This document shows positions 16,991 to 27,700 of a stretch of DNA of 64,000 nucleotides, one piece after another (within the stretch, counting starts at the first letter, position 1; each line of letters opens with the position of its first letter). The position numbers were made by a program, and so were the translations under genes. The notes beneath the pieces were generated by a model. The model did not search any database. It was not told the DNA's origin and saw nothing but the letters and a program-made list of their open reading frames with translations. This DNA comes from Pararhizobium capsulatum DSM 1112 (GTDB lineage Bacteria > Pseudomonadota > Alphaproteobacteria > Rhizobiales > Rhizobiaceae), in assembly GCF_030814475.1 (NCBI RefSeq), contig NZ_JAUSVF010000001.1:765001-829000 (forward strand), written 5' to 3'.

Positions 16991-17905
16991 ATGTTCATGA
17001 GGGATGTGGCGATGGCGAACGAGCAGATCCGGCGCGGCCGGTTGGAGATGATAGCGGCAATGCTGATTTCGGGGACGATCGGCTGGTTCGTGCTGATGTC
17101 CGGGCAGCCGGTGGTCGATGTCGTCTTCTGGCGCTGCGCCATCGGCGCCGTGGTTCTGATGATCGTCTGTGCCCGGCTCGGTCAGTTTCGCAGGGGCATT
17201 CTCACGAGGCGGACACTGCTCATTGCCATTGCCGGCGGTGTTGCCATCGTTCTCAACTGGCTGCTGCTGTTCTCATCCTATAGCCATGCCTCCTTCTCGA
17301 TCGCCACCATGGTTTACAATACCCAGCCCTTCATGCTGCTGGGCTTAGGCGCGCTTTTCCTCGGCGAGAAGGTGACGGGCGAAAAACTGTTCTGGCTCGG
17401 CCTTTCCTTTCTCGGCATGCTGGCGATTGTAGAGGGCAAATCCGGTGGCGGGGAGGATTATCTCGTCGGAATTCTGCTGGCGCTGGGGGCCGCCTTCTTC
17501 TATGCGCTGGCCGCGGTCGCCGCCAAGCGGCTGAAGGGCACGCCGCCGCATCTGATCGCCCTGATACAGGTGGTGACGGGCACCCTGATGCTGGCCCCGC
17601 TGGCGAATTTTTCCGACCTGCCGACATCGCTCGCGGTCTGGTCAAGCCTTGCCACGCTCGGCATCGTTCACACCGGCCTGATGTATGTGCTGCTTTACGG
17701 TGCGATCCAGAAGCTGCCAACCCATCTGACGGGTGCTTTGTCGTTCCTTTATCCGGTAGTGGCGATCCTCGTCGATCGGTTTGCGCTTGGACACGAGCTG
17801 CAGTCGGTGCAGCTTGTCGGATCGGCCGTGATCCTGCTGGCGGCGGCAGGCGTGACGCTGGGCTGGCAGCCTGGCCAGCTTGTTGCGCGGCGGCGCGCCG
17901 TCTGA
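16991..17905 (+). CDS. EamA/DMT-family inner-membrane transporter
   Basis: The 304-aa protein has ten predicted hydrophobic segments in two EamA repeats (about 15-140 and 155-295). It is an integral membrane drug/metabolite transporter, with MVYNTQPFMLLGLGALFLGEKVTGEKL at the end of repeat 1 and LTGALSFLYPVVAILVDRFALG in repeat 2. The start could also be the in-frame ATG at 17012 (MANEQIRR). It is divergent from the Lrp regulator, which probably controls it. The substrate cannot be named. Confidence 0.85.
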   Translation: MFMRDVAMANEQIRRGRLEMIAAMLISGTIGWFVLMSGQPVVDVVFWRCAIGAVVLMIVCARLGQFRRGILTRRTLLIAIAGGVAIVLNWLLLFSSYSHASFSIATMVYNTQPFMLLGLGALFLGEKVTGEKLFWLGLSFLGMLAIVEGKSGGGEDYLVGILLALGAAFFYALAAVAAKRLKGTPPHLIALIQVVTGTLMLAPLANFSDLPTSLAVWSSLATLGIVHTGLMYVLLYGAIQKLPTHLTGALSFLYPVVAILVDRFALGHELQSVQLVGSAVILLAAAGVTLGWQPGQLVARRRAV

Positions 17906-17961
17906 GCCTGTTTCGCCAAGGGAAAGGGCGGCGCTCGATCCTTTGAGCGCCGCCTCGTCTG

Positions 17962-18480
17962 TTACTTCGCCTGGCGGGTTGTCTCGAACAGGAACCAGGT
18001 GCGGCGCTCGGCCTCGTCGATCCAGTTTTCCAGCAGGCTTGCGGTCGCGACGTCGTTGTGTTCGTCGCAGAGAGCATGGGTTTCGCGCAGCAGCGAGACG
18101 AGGTGCTTGTTGTCTTCGCAGAGCTCGGCCAGCATATCCTCCGGTGTCACATAGTCGGCGTCATTATCGGGAATGCGCTGCAGGCGCGAGGCATGGCCGA
18201 TGGAGCGTAGCGTCGTGCCGCCGATCTTGCGGGCGCGCTCGGCGAGATCGTCCGTCGTTGCAAAGATCTGCTCGGACTGCTCGTCCAGCAGCAGGTGATA
18301 ATCGCGAAAATGCGGCCCGGACATATGCCAATGGAAATTCTTGGTTTTCATATAGAGCGCGAAGATATCTGCCAGCAGCGCAGTCAGCGCCGCGGAGATG
18401 TCTGTGATCGCGTTGGATGCGAGATCGGACGGGGTCGTCAACGGTGCGCGGCGGCGCTTTTCGGCAGATGTTGAGGGCAT
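17962..18480 (-). CDS. dps: Dps-family DNA-binding ferritin
   Basis: The 172-aa four-helix-bundle protein contains KTKNFHWHMSGPHFRDYHLLLDEQSEQI, the Dps ferroxidase segment with His, Asp and Glu ligands, and a basic N-terminus (EKRRRAPLT) typical of DNA-binding Dps. It would store iron and protect DNA from peroxide. It is transcribed convergently with the EamA gene. The upstream sequence has TTCTCC as a reverse ribosome-binding site directly before the ATG. Confidence 0.92.
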   Translation of the reverse strand: MPSTSAEKRRRAPLTTPSDLASNAITDISAALTALLADIFALYMKTKNFHWHMSGPHFRDYHLLLDEQSEQIFATTDDLAERARKIGGTTLRSIGHASRLQRIPDNDADYVTPEDMLAELCEDNKHLVSLLRETHALCDEHNDVATASLLENWIDEAERRTWFLFETTRQAK

Positions 18481-18754
18481 GATTTTCTCCTTGCGAAACG
18501 AAAGACAGAAAAGGTGACAGGGCGTTAAAGACAGGCGGTCGGGACGATGCCTTGGCCGGAGAGGTGGCTGTCTTGTCTCATATAACGCGCTTCATCTGTT
18601 TTCCCGTCGTCAGGGTGAAGTTTTTACAATGATCTGCGGGGCTGGGCGTGCCGGCTTTCGAGGCACGGACGCAGTAGCGCCGGATTCCAGGATCGCTTGA
18701 AAGCGCTGCCGCGAAAGCGTAAAAACCGACAAAAATGAACCGGAGCGAAACACC

Positions 18755-19372
18755 ATGACATTTGCGGTCCTGCTGGCCTATTGCGGCGCCCTTTTCATCG
18801 CGGCCGCTATTCCCGGCCCCGGCATGACCGCGATTGTTGCGCGGGCGCTCGGCTCCGGTTTTCGCGAGACGTTTTTCATGGGGCTGGGGCTTGTTCTCGG
18901 CGACCTGATCTATCTGACCGCCGTCATTCTCGGTCTCGCTTTCGTGGCGCAGACATTCACCACGGCCTTCATGATCATCAAGGTCCTTGGCGCGCTTTAT
19001 CTCGTCTATATCGCCTACAGGCTGTGGACCGCGGGCTTGTTGCCGCAGAACATCGAGGCCCGCAAAAGCAGCAGCCTGGGCCTGTCGTTTCTCTCCGGAC
19101 TGCTGGTGACGCTCGGCAACCCCAAGACCATGCTGTTCTATGTCGCTCTCGTGCCAACGCTGATCGATCTCAGGGCAATCGGCATCGACAGCTATCTTGT
19201 TCTGGTCGGGGCAACGTTCGTCGTTCTGATGGCGGTGCTGATCCCCTATATTCTGCTCGCCGCGCGGGCGCGGGCGCTTCTGAAACAGCCCAAGGCACTG
19301 CGCTCGCTGAACCGCATTGCGGCCGGCATCCTGGGATCGACAGCCGTGTACATCGCCACCCGCGCGGCCTGA
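18755..19372 (+). CDS. LysE/RhtB-family exporter
   Basis: The 205-aa membrane protein has AAIPGPGMTAIVARALGSGFRETFFMGLGLVLGD near the N-terminus and LSGLLVTLGNPKTMLFYVALVPTLIDL in the centre, both hallmarks of LysE/RhtB. It would export an amino acid or homoserine-like compound. It is only distantly similar to the other LysE protein at 9006. It is followed by cysK after 132 bp; a functional link is possible but not shown. Confidence 0.88.
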   Translation: MTFAVLLAYCGALFIAAAIPGPGMTAIVARALGSGFRETFFMGLGLVLGDLIYLTAVILGLAFVAQTFTTAFMIIKVLGALYLVYIAYRLWTAGLLPQNIEARKSSSLGLSFLSGLLVTLGNPKTMLFYVALVPTLIDLRAIGIDSYLVLVGATFVVLMAVLIPYILLAARARALLKQPKALRSLNRIAAGILGSTAVYIATRAA

Positions 19373-19504
19373 GAAAACCATTTGCGCGATCGCGCGGCAC
19401 CCTGCGGATTTTTTCTCGAGCGATGAGCGGTTGCTCGATCTGGCGCCCTCGTCATTGCCCGGCGGAAGCCCTATCTTTGGCCAACAACCACAAGGGAGAT
19501 GAGC

Positions 19505-20473
<969 letters not shown>

Positions 20474-20606
20474 CAGGGTCCGGACAGGCAGGGATATTTC
20501 CCTGACCTGTCGTGCTTCCGCTATTCTGGCGCCGCGCTTCATCGTTATTGCGCGGCGTTTGTCTGTCGTGGCGGTCGGCATCGCCCTGCGTCCTTCGCAT
20601 CCCCGC

Positions 20607-21730
20607 TCATGCGGCCGCCGTCAGCCGTTCGCTCGGCATCCGGTAGGAGATCGCCTCGGCGATGTGGATGCGGCCGACAGTGTCATGGCCGTCGAGATCG
20701 GCAAGGGTGCGGGCGACTTTCAGGATGCGGTGATAGCCGCGGGCGGAGAAGCGCATCTTTTCGGCAGCGTCGCGCAGCAATTGCAGGCCGCTGGCATCGG
20801 GCGCGGCCATGACCTCGATCATTGTCGTCGTGCAGCGGGCATTGCTGGTGATCCCGGGAAGGCCCGCAGCGAGGAAGCGGTCTCGCTGGAGCTCACGGGC
20901 GCGGGCGACGCGGGCGGCGACGCTGCTGCTACCTTCGGCCATGCCGGGGCGGATGAGGTCCGCGGCGGTGACGGCCGGCACGTCGATGCGGATATCAATG
21001 CGATCGAGCAGCGGACCGGAAATGCGGGCCTGATAGTCGCTGGCGCAGCGCGGACCGCGGGCGCAGCTGTGGCCGGGCTCGCCGGCCATGCCGCAGCGGC
21101 AGGGGTTCATTGCGGCCACAAGTTGGATGGCGGCTGGGTAGGTGACGCGGTGGTTGGCGCGGGCGATCACGCATTCCGCCGTTTCGAGCGGCTGGCGCAG
21201 CGCATCCAGCACCTGCGGGGTGAATTCGGGGAATTCATCGAGGAACAGCACGCCGTTATGGGCAAGCGAGGCTTCACCCGGCTTGGCACGCAGGCCGCCG
21301 CCGATCATGGCGGCCATCAGGAGATTATGGTTCCCGGCAGCGGCCACTTCCAGCGCCCGCTTGGCGCTTTCCTGGCCCTTGATATCGGCGAGATCGGGCA
21401 TGTTGGCAACCGGTGCGCGGATCGCGGGTTCCGGGCGGGAGAGGACCTGGGTGCCGCGGAAGTGGTTGGCAAGCGCAATCAGGCTGCGGGGTGCGAGGAT
21501 GTCGATATCGGCGCCGGCCCAGGCGGCTTCGGGACCGCTGTCGGCGGGGCAGATGAGGCCCTTGTCGAGCGCATTGGCGCCGATGGCGGCGGGCAGGGCG
21601 CCGGCCACGGACGCGATGGTACCGTCAAGGTTCAGTTCGCCGATGACGACATAGGGCGAAAGCGCATCGGCGGGGATAGCGCCGAGAGCCGCCATCAGGC
21701 CAAGCGCGATGGGGAGATCGAAGTGGCTGC
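20607..21730 (-). pseudogene. comM: C-terminal part of comM/yifB, split by insertion and missing the Walker A region
   Basis: The minus strand encodes SHFDLPIALGLMAALGAIP through the C-terminus of the ComM/YifB Mg-chelatase-like AAA+ ATPase. It includes the LAHNGVLFLDEFPEF Walker B and the AMNPCRCG motif. The gene has no N-terminus here; that part is at 46417-46645 on the same strand. There is also an internal in-frame gap: NHNLLM runs straight into AAMIGGGLRAKPGE. About 60 residues that normally carry GPPGSGKS (Walker A) and RPFRAPHHSAS are absent. ComM promotes branch migration during recombination of transformed DNA, and this copy cannot function. Confidence 0.92.
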
Positions 21731-22148
21731 GTCTGCCACATTCAGTAGAGGTTATTCGTACAAGTGTATTCTAGCTTACTTCTCGGGGAGAAGTTATCGT
21801 TCCAGCGCCTTGTTTTCATGTGTCAGTAGACATGCGATCGTCAAATTGCTCAGTTCCCTGTTCGATCCTCCCGGAGGATCGAACCTTCCGCACGGGGCGA
21901 TGTTCCCCGTCCCGATACCTCCGGACAGCCATGATAAGGGATCGCTGTCACCGAAGGCCGTAGCGAATGCGAAGGACAGGCGACCCGTCGCCTGTTGACG
22001 GCTATCCCGTTCATGGCACCATGGATCACCGGGCGGAAAACAAAAAGAGTGTGTGAGGGAGCCGGTCGCTAGACCGGCTCCCTCACACTCCGTTTTTCTG
22101 GAGGGGGTCCGGGGGAACCAAATGCTGATGTTCGCTTGGTGTCAGCCT
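21731..22148. other. Left edge of the comM insertion, no gene seen
   Basis: From 21731 the sequence departs from comM and reads GTCTGCCACATTCAG, then about 400 bp with no convincing coding sequence. It contains small palindromes (CGATCCTCCCGGAGGATCG at 21862-21880) and a strong hairpin at 22051-22088. The right edge of the insertion, read inwards on the other strand, also has GCCACATT then TATTCGT, as does this edge (with a spacing differing by 2 bp). This hints at short terminal inverted repeats. Confidence 0.5.
22051..22098. terminator. Strong bidirectional hairpin terminator
   Basis: A 16-bp perfect stem (GTGTGAGGGAGCCGGT and its complement, loop CGCTAG) is followed by CGTTTTTC on the plus strand and by CTCTTTTTGTTTT on the minus strand. 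It lies 50 bp beyond the stop of the XRE-type gene, which it would terminate, and it would also insulate the insertion edge. Confidence 0.75.
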
Positions 22149-22679
22149 TTAGTCGATCCACCGTACGCCGACGCCGTAGAAGAGTCTGGTGCTCGCGTCG
22201 CTCCAGCCTAAAAACTCGACACGGTTTTGCTCGTAATAGTTTTGCAAAGCCTTGGAGGATGCCACCCAGTCATGGCCCGTTTCCAAGCCCTTCAGGGCGG
22301 CAATTGTCAGCCCAGTTTCCGCAGCCACTTCATTGAGCGATTGATTTAGCAAGGCACGGGCCGCCCGGAACGATATTCCGAAACGTTCGTTGTGAAATTG
22401 ACCTCTATCGTGACCTAAATGCGCTGGTCCGTCGGGTGCCAGCCATCTCGCGCCGGCACGAGACACCTTGGTACCAATTGACGCTTGACCAACGAATTCG
22501 ATCCCCAGGGTGACGTAAAAATCGACTAGTTGGAGATTGAGGTCGAACATTGATTGAGATGTCTCAGCGTTGGAGATGTACCTGCGAGTGACCTCAGCGA
22601 GTACGGCGACTTTCTGCTGAGTTAATGCCGTGAGCGCGCGCGCGACCCGCAGAGTTTCAGGTGGAGCAGGTAATCTCAT
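22149..22679 (-). CDS. Helix-turn-helix (XRE-like) regulator with duplicated HTH
   Basis: From the ATG at 22679 the 176-aa product shows two HTH-like repeats: ALTALTQQKVAVLAEVTRRYISNAETSQ and AARALLNQSLNEVAAETGLTIAALKGLETG. Both resemble lambda-Cro/XRE domains. The frame is open upstream, and an ATG at 22895 would add 72 residues (LWLFFYPYWLFIAAALD...). The earliest part of the open frame is only antisense to the AAA gene. It is divergent from the AAA/M41 operon and is its probable regulator. Assignment as XRE rests on pattern only. Confidence 0.6.
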   Translation of the reverse strand: MRLPAPPETLRVARALTALTQQKVAVLAEVTRRYISNAETSQSMFDLNLQLVDFYVTLGIEFVGQASIGTKVSRAGARWLAPDGPAHLGHDRGQFHNERFGISFRAARALLNQSLNEVAAETGLTIAALKGLETGHDWVASSKALQNYYEQNRVEFLGWSDASTRLFYGVGVRWID

Positions 22680-23189
22680 TTCGTTGACAAGCCGGTTGGC
22701 GAAATAAATGTCAACGAATTCGATTTGGGGTCTTTTAATATCCAGAGCGGCGGCTATAAACAGCCAATAGGGATAAAAAAACAACCAAAGTGATTCGGGT
22801 GGTCCATGGGCAGGAGTGATTCGGGTAGTTGGCGCATCGATAGTAAGTTGCCTGGGCAACTGCGAGGCCTTGCAGATGATCTTGAGGACATTCATCGCTG
22901 CGTTGTCGGGATATCTCCTGAGGTCGTGCTTCAAGACTGGTTTTTGATGAAGCGAGCGGTGCCGTGCTTGGTCGGGCGCTCGACTGGCCACCCTATGATC
23001 TTGGATAGTCACGCTGCTTGTACGAGTGAGCTCTATTACTTGGACACAGAGCGTGGTGTCGCCCGAACCTTGTCTCGGTGGTATCGGCTGGAGCGTGCTA
23101 CGGGCGTTGATCTTCGACGGCACTAACTGGTTCGATCGTGGCGGCCGGCTTTGCTCGCTGTTTGATAAGTTTAAAAATTGGGGGTTTGA
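22680..23189. other. Divergent control region between XRE-like gene and AAA/M41 operon
   Basis: This is a 510-bp gap, shorter if the regulator starts at 22895. It would hold the promoters of both units. GGGGG lies about 8 bp before the AAA-gene ATG. No other recognisable element was found. Confidence 0.45.
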
Positions 23190-24635
23190 ATGCCGAAAAC
23201 TCTGTCCGGCAAACAATCGCGCGTGCCATGGCGTAAGGTAAGAAACGAGCGAGGCGCGGCTCTGACTCTGCCGGCCTTCATGGCCTACTGTGCTGTAGCG
23301 GGCGCGCTGCGATCCTGGAACAGGGTCGGCGCGAAGGCCATAGTGACGCTGATGGCACCCGATGACTTCTATTTCCCCATTTACGCGGAAGCTGCCCGCC
23401 ACTTCGCTTCGCAAATCTGGAAGACCATGGTGTTCGAGTCCAATGTCTTCGAATGGAGCGACAAGTCCTTCCGACATGAGGCGGAGGCGCTGCGCGACGA
23501 GAGGGCGATATTCTTTGCGTCGACCGCCTATGAATTTAAGGAGGACGATCGTCTTCTCAGCGACGCGGTGATACCACTTGGCTCTCGCACACCAAGGCAT
23601 GCCGAGGTCGCGCTCCGGCGGGCCGGGCTCCCTGCATCCCGCGAGAACGTCGAACTGCTGCTGACTGAACCGTGGCCGCGCCTTTATAAGGCTTTCCAGG
23701 ATCGACGCGATCCTCTGCAGGCATTTCAACGGCTGCGAAGTCTTCCGAAACGAACGCCGTCTGTTGAGGTGCCGGTTGAGCCTAAGTCTGTCGGCCCGAC
23801 CTTGTCTGAGATGCACGGTTACGGGCCGTTGCTGAAGTGGGGCTATGATCTCGCGCAGGACCTTGCCCGCTACAAAGCCGGTCTGATTCCTTGGAGTGAC
23901 GTAGATGCTGGGGTCTTGATTTCGGGGCCGCCTGGGGTCGGTAAAACCATGTTCGTGAGCGCACTCGCCAATACCTGCGACGTGCCGATCGTGATCGGTT
24001 CGGTATCAAAATGGCAAGAGGCTGGCACACTCGATCATCACCTTAAAGCGATGAGAGAGACGTTCATAGAAGCAAAGACTAAAGCACCCTCGATACTCTT
24101 CATCGATGAAGTCGACACGATTCGCTCACGAGGTGGAACGAACAGAAACGACGGCTACTTCAATTCTATCGCGGTCGGCTTTCTGGAACTGATGGACGGC
24201 GTCGAGCGCCGGAATGGCGTTGTCGTTGTTGGTGCATGCAATTTTCCGGAGCGGTTGGACAGTGCTATCAAGAGGCCAGGGCGGCTTGACCGGCACATTG
24301 AGGTCGGACTGCCCGACGCCGTGGCGCGTCAATCGATCCTGAAGTTTCACAGCGGCATCACGCTCGATGCCGGTGAGGCCGAGCAATTTGATATCGCGAC
24401 CGATGGTTTGTCCGGAGCCGACATCATGCAACTGGTCCGGGATGCGAAACGCTCTGCCCGGCGCGAATCAGAAGATGTCAGTAGTCGGCACATAGTCAGC
24501 CATCTTCGGCCCATGTCTGCGCTATCGGGTGAATATCTCCGCTTTCTGGCAATCCACGAAGCGGGCCACGCGATTGTCGGATTCGAATTAGGGCACGGCA
24601 ACGTAACCGCATCAAAATTTCGAGCTACCGAGTGA
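23190..24635 (+). CDS. FtsH-like AAA+ ATPase, ends just after the HExxH zinc motif
   Basis: The 481-aa protein has an unfamiliar N-terminal 200 residues without clear membrane helices. An AAA+ core follows: Walker A GPPGVGKT (246-253), Walker B ILFIDEVD (302-309), and the second-region-of-homology arginines RPGRLDR (363-369). It then has HEAGH (456-460), the zinc-binding and catalytic motif of M41 metalloproteases (FtsH). It stops 21 residues later, before the third zinc ligand. The remainder is encoded in the next frame at 24632. It is either a frameshifted single gene or a translationally coupled split protease. It is the first gene of an operon running to 26886. Confidence 0.75.
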   Translation: MPKTLSGKQSRVPWRKVRNERGAALTLPAFMAYCAVAGALRSWNRVGAKAIVTLMAPDDFYFPIYAEAARHFASQIWKTMVFESNVFEWSDKSFRHEAEALRDERAIFFASTAYEFKEDDRLLSDAVIPLGSRTPRHAEVALRRAGLPASRENVELLLTEPWPRLYKAFQDRRDPLQAFQRLRSLPKRTPSVEVPVEPKSVGPTLSEMHGYGPLLKWGYDLAQDLARYKAGLIPWSDVDAGVLISGPPGVGKTMFVSALANTCDVPIVIGSVSKWQEAGTLDHHLKAMRETFIEAKTKAPSILFIDEVDTIRSRGGTNRNDGYFNSIAVGFLELMDGVERRNGVVVVGACNFPERLDSAIKRPGRLDRHIEVGLPDAVARQSILKFHSGITLDAGEAEQFDIATDGLSGADIMQLVRDAKRSARRESEDVSSRHIVSHLRPMSALSGEYLRFLAIHEAGHAIVGFELGHGNVTASKFRATE

Positions 24636-25132
24636 ACGACGAATATCGCGAACTGGGTTACGTGGAATACGAGCACGTAGGAGCGAAACGAAAGTCCCGA
24701 GCGCACTACGAAAACGCGATTGCGGTCTGCCTCGCAGGGATCGCGGCAGAGATAGAGTTCTTCGGCTCGTTTGCCGACGGCGCTGCCGGAACAAGCTCTT
24801 CTGACCTTAACCGCGCGACCGATATTGCCACCGCACTGGAAGGAGCGTTGGGCATGGGGCACACCCTGGTCGTGGAACGGCTTGACGAGGCCGACTTCGC
24901 TGCCATGCGTCGATACCAGCCTGAACTTCGAAGAGAGGTCCATAAAGTTCTTGAGGCGGAGCTTGGAAGGGCGACGTCTATCATTCGCGCTCAACGACGC
25001 GCGGTGGAGGAGCTTGTGGAGCGCTTGTTGGAATCCAGGACTATGACGGGTGAGGAGGTTGTCGAACTTATTCGCCGTTATCGGCGGACCCCCATCAGCC
25101 TTGCGAAAACGCAACCAAGGACGGGTAGCTGA
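24632..25132 (+). CDS. M41 metalloprotease C-terminal half
   Basis: The 166-aa product begins at a GTG that overlaps the upstream TGA (GTGA). It contains [42 protein letters not shown] and GMGHTLV, the second half of an FtsH-type peptidase domain. Asp58 in SSSDL corresponds to the third zinc ligand. Reading this directly after the HEAGH-containing tail of the previous gene reconstructs a continuous M41 domain, so the two were one gene or act as one enzyme. Its stop shares one base with the next ATG. Confidence 0.7.
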   Translation: MNDEYRELGYVEYEHVGAKRKSRAHYENAIAVCLAGIAAEIEFFGSFADGAAGTSSSDLNRATDIATALEGALGMGHTLVVERLDEADFAAMRRYQPELRREVHKVLEAELGRATSIIRAQRRAVEELVERLLESRTMTGEEVVELIRRYRRTPISLAKTQPRTGS

Positions 25133-26121
25133 TGGCAAAGCGTACACGATCCGCCAGTCGCAAGACAAGCCAGCCAGCCATGCCCGGTTCCTTGGGGGAA
25201 GCGCTTGACGAAATCGGCTTCGAACCCCTTGGTCATCGGATTGTCGTTGGCAAAGGTGTTGTTGCACGACCAGATCAGCATCGCGACTGGGTTGGCCCGG
25301 TCATCGAGTATTTAGCACAAACCCTGCCAAGCGCTCAGGATGGAGGATGGGACCATTATTGCATCAGCGCGTACGAGGTGGCGTGCGAGGCTCTGGTTGC
25401 CCTCGGGCGTGCAGTTGAGGTGGAGGGAGGAGCGAAGCCTGTCGCCCAACCGGAACTTCCAGCGATTCTGCCACGCTGGGATGATATCGCGACAGCCGTC
25501 GTTGGTGTGTCCAGTCAATCGGGCGATTTGAGCTACCGGTACTTCGCTGGGAGGCGCGGCGCACGAAAGCCAGCCTGTCTCCTTGGGTCTAATATCCGCC
25601 CAGCGCATGGAAGCGGTCCGGCTTACCTGGAACCACGGGCGTTTCCCGTTTTCCAAAGTCTCGGATTAATTTTCGAGGGTCGTTGGACAGAACAGGCGGA
25701 GACAATTCTCTGGCGTGACTCCCCCGAGGAGTGGGGCATAGACTTCACCGAAAACGGCCGGTTCATCGACGCGTGCAAAGCAGCGGTGGCGAGTGTGCCG
25801 GAGGAAATGGTCATGGAAATAAGGAGGCTGGCCACTATCTCGGAGGAAGCGATCGAAGAGTGGCTGGAGCTCTTCGGACGCCGCGCCCCCGCTCCAAAGA
25901 CACGGGAAGATGCCCTCCGATCATTGCGGTTTTGGAGCTGCATAGGCGTCGATCGGCTGTTCGCCGAGCGATGGCGGTTGGACGGTGGGTGGCTCTCCGT
26001 CGAGGAATCCAAGCGCACCCTTTACTTGCAATATGACCAGGTCGCCATCGAGATGAGGAAGGAATTCGTAAGCCTATCTTTGCCAGAGTTCCAGTTTCTC
26101 TCCCGACGGAGCATGGATTAG
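25132..26121 (+). CDS. Hypothetical protein in the AAA/M41 operon
   Basis: The 329-aa protein was not recognised. The first 20 residues are basic and Ser/Thr-rich (AKRTRSASRKTSQPAMPGS), and the rest looks globular and soluble, with many Trp and acidic residues and no membrane helix. The start ATG shares its A with the TGA of the M41 gene, so translation is coupled. It may be a substrate, adaptor or partner of the protease, but nothing in the sequence proves this. Confidence 0.7.
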   Translation: MAKRTRSASRKTSQPAMPGSLGEALDEIGFEPLGHRIVVGKGVVARPDQHRDWVGPVIEYLAQTLPSAQDGGWDHYCISAYEVACEALVALGRAVEVEGGAKPVAQPELPAILPRWDDIATAVVGVSSQSGDLSYRYFAGRRGARKPACLLGSNIRPAHGSGPAYLEPRAFPVFQSLGLIFEGRWTEQAETILWRDSPEEWGIDFTENGRFIDACKAAVASVPEEMVMEIRRLATISEEAIEEWLELFGRRAPAPKTREDALRSLRFWSCIGVDRLFAERWRLDGGWLSVEESKRTLYLQYDQVAIEMRKEFVSLSLPEFQFLSRRSMD

Positions 26122-26124
26122 GCT

Positions 26125-26886
26125 ATGAAAATCTGGATGGTCTCGGACCTACATCTCGAATTCGGCGAACCCTTTAACGTCGAGCCGCCGTCAGACGCAG
26201 ATATCATGGTCTGCGCCGGCGATGTGCTGATAAAGGGAGTAATTCCGAGCTTGGCGTGGCTGACCAAAAGGATGGCCCACAAGATACCGGTCATCTTCGT
26301 GGCGGGAAATCACGAGTTTTATGCCGCGTCGGTGCAGGAAAGTCTGAGCGAGGCCAAGCTGGTAGGCTCTCCTAACGTTCATTTCTTGGAAAATGATGTC
26401 GTGGAAATCGACGGCGTGCTTTTTGTTGGCGGCACGCTATGGTCCGATTTCCGGCTTTTCGGATGCAATCCCCAAATTGCCATGTCTTATGCCCAAAGCG
26501 GAATGAACGACTTTAAAAAGATCAAGTTTTCCAAGACGCCGTTTTCCAAGTTCCGGCCGATGCATGCATACAAAAAACACGTCAAGACGAGAGACTTCAT
26601 CGCTGCTGAACTTCGAAAGCGCTCTGGCCAGAAGACAGTGGTCATTACCCACCATGCGCCGTCTGCGCGTTCAATCGCTGCCGACTTTAAGCACGATCCG
26701 CTGTCGGCCTGCTACGCTTCAGACCTTGAGGACCTAATTCGCGAGACTGTTCCCACGGTGTGGGTGCATGGACATGTGCACCATCGCAACGACTACACAA
26801 TTGCCGAAACACGTATTCTGTCCAATCCCCGTGGATATCCCGGCGACAATACTGGCTTCGAGCCAAGGTTCGTTGTGGAAATTTAA
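26125..26886 (+). CDS. Metallophosphoesterase
   Basis: The 253-aa calcineurin-like phosphoesterase has all metal-ligand motifs: SDLHLEF (Asp8, His10), AGDVL (Asp33), GNHEFY (Asn62, His63), VITHHAPSA and WVHGHVHH. These hydrolyse phosphomonoesters, phosphodiesters or nucleotides using two metal ions. It starts 3 bp after the preceding stop and closes the four-gene operon. Its presence next to an AAA-protease hints at a stress or defence module, but the substrate is unknown. Confidence 0.85.
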   Translation: MKIWMVSDLHLEFGEPFNVEPPSDADIMVCAGDVLIKGVIPSLAWLTKRMAHKIPVIFVAGNHEFYAASVQESLSEAKLVGSPNVHFLENDVVEIDGVLFVGGTLWSDFRLFGCNPQIAMSYAQSGMNDFKKIKFSKTPFSKFRPMHAYKKHVKTRDFIAAELRKRSGQKTVVITHHAPSARSIAADFKHDPLSACYASDLEDLIRETVPTVWVHGHVHHRNDYTIAETRILSNPRGYPGDNTGFEPRFVVEI

Positions 26887-27019
26887 AGAATCCGGCAGGC
26901 TGCGGGATGGTTGACTGTCAGCACCTGGTGCCCTGAACCGCCCGAAAATATGCGCCAAATGCCGAAAGGCGCTGTAGAATAGCCGGTGCAACTACGTCTA
27001 CGAATACTTGGATTCACCA

Positions 27020-27208
27020 ATGCCGAGCCGAAACACGCAAGACCCTCACGAAATAGAGAGACAAATGACTGTCGCCCGCCTTCGTTTCGAGAAAGCTGCC
27101 GCAGAAATGGCAGCCGAACACCGTTTTGGCGGCCTTGATGTTCGATCCACCGAGCTAGAGATAATGGAAGAAGCAACCCGACTCGTCAAAGAGGCTCGAA
27201 CCACTTGA
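27020..27208 (+). CDS. Small hypothetical protein
   Basis: The ATG at 27020 gives 62 aa (MPSRNTQDPHEIERQMTVARL...), mostly charged and helical, with alternating hydrophobics that suggest a coiled coil. A TTG at 27008 would add four residues. It overlaps by four bases a possible TTG start of the next frame. No homologue is recognised; the composition looks like real coding sequence. Confidence 0.45.
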   Translation: MPSRNTQDPHEIERQMTVARLRFEKAAAEMAAEHRFGGLDVRSTELEIMEEATRLVKEARTT

Positions 27209-27261
27209 TAGCAACGTATTCGGCTGTCCGAGCAGTATCCTCGATTCGCTGGAGAAAGCCG

Positions 27262-27444
27262 ATGACCTCATCGATCTCGACAACCGACTACCAAGAGCTC
27301 CGCAAGAAGACGGAAGCTGAGACGGTCGAGACGGCAGCTCTTCGCGAACTGCTTCAACGTCGTTTGAAAGAGCCGCTTATCCCCGCGATTGAAATGGCAG
27401 TCCGCGTCGCCGCAACGATTGAGCGGAAGCGGCATTCACTCTGA
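27262..27444 (+). CDS. Small hypothetical protein
   Basis: The ATG at 27262 is preceded by GGAGAAAGCC, a good ribosome-binding site. The 60-aa product (MTSSISTTDYQELRKKTEAE...) is helical and charged. It follows the other small helical protein by 53 bp and could be co-expressed with it. The function is not recognised. Confidence 0.45.
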   Translation: MTSSISTTDYQELRKKTEAETVETAALRELLQRRLKEPLIPAIEMAVRVAATIERKRHSL

Positions 27445-27700
27445 CCGTTAAACGAAGGGCCGCGATCTGCGTCGCGCCGTTCAAGGCGATTTTGTTGTCT
27501 TCTCAACAAATTGAAAAAGATCGGTTACTCCGCTCCAAAGACACCTCTGACGTCTGTCGGAAACTATGGGCGATGGCGAAGAGGAGTTTTACTCAACGAT
27601 CATTGAGTTTTTTGCTGGAACGCCAGCGCGCCGACAATGATACCTTTCCAAAAGCCGCTCTCCCGGCCCGGATACGATCAATGGCCATATAGGTAAGCAA

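Noticed and set aside
22896..23816. N-terminal extension of the double-HTH regulator
   Set aside because: This part of the open frame is entirely antisense to the AAA gene and its composition is shadow-like.
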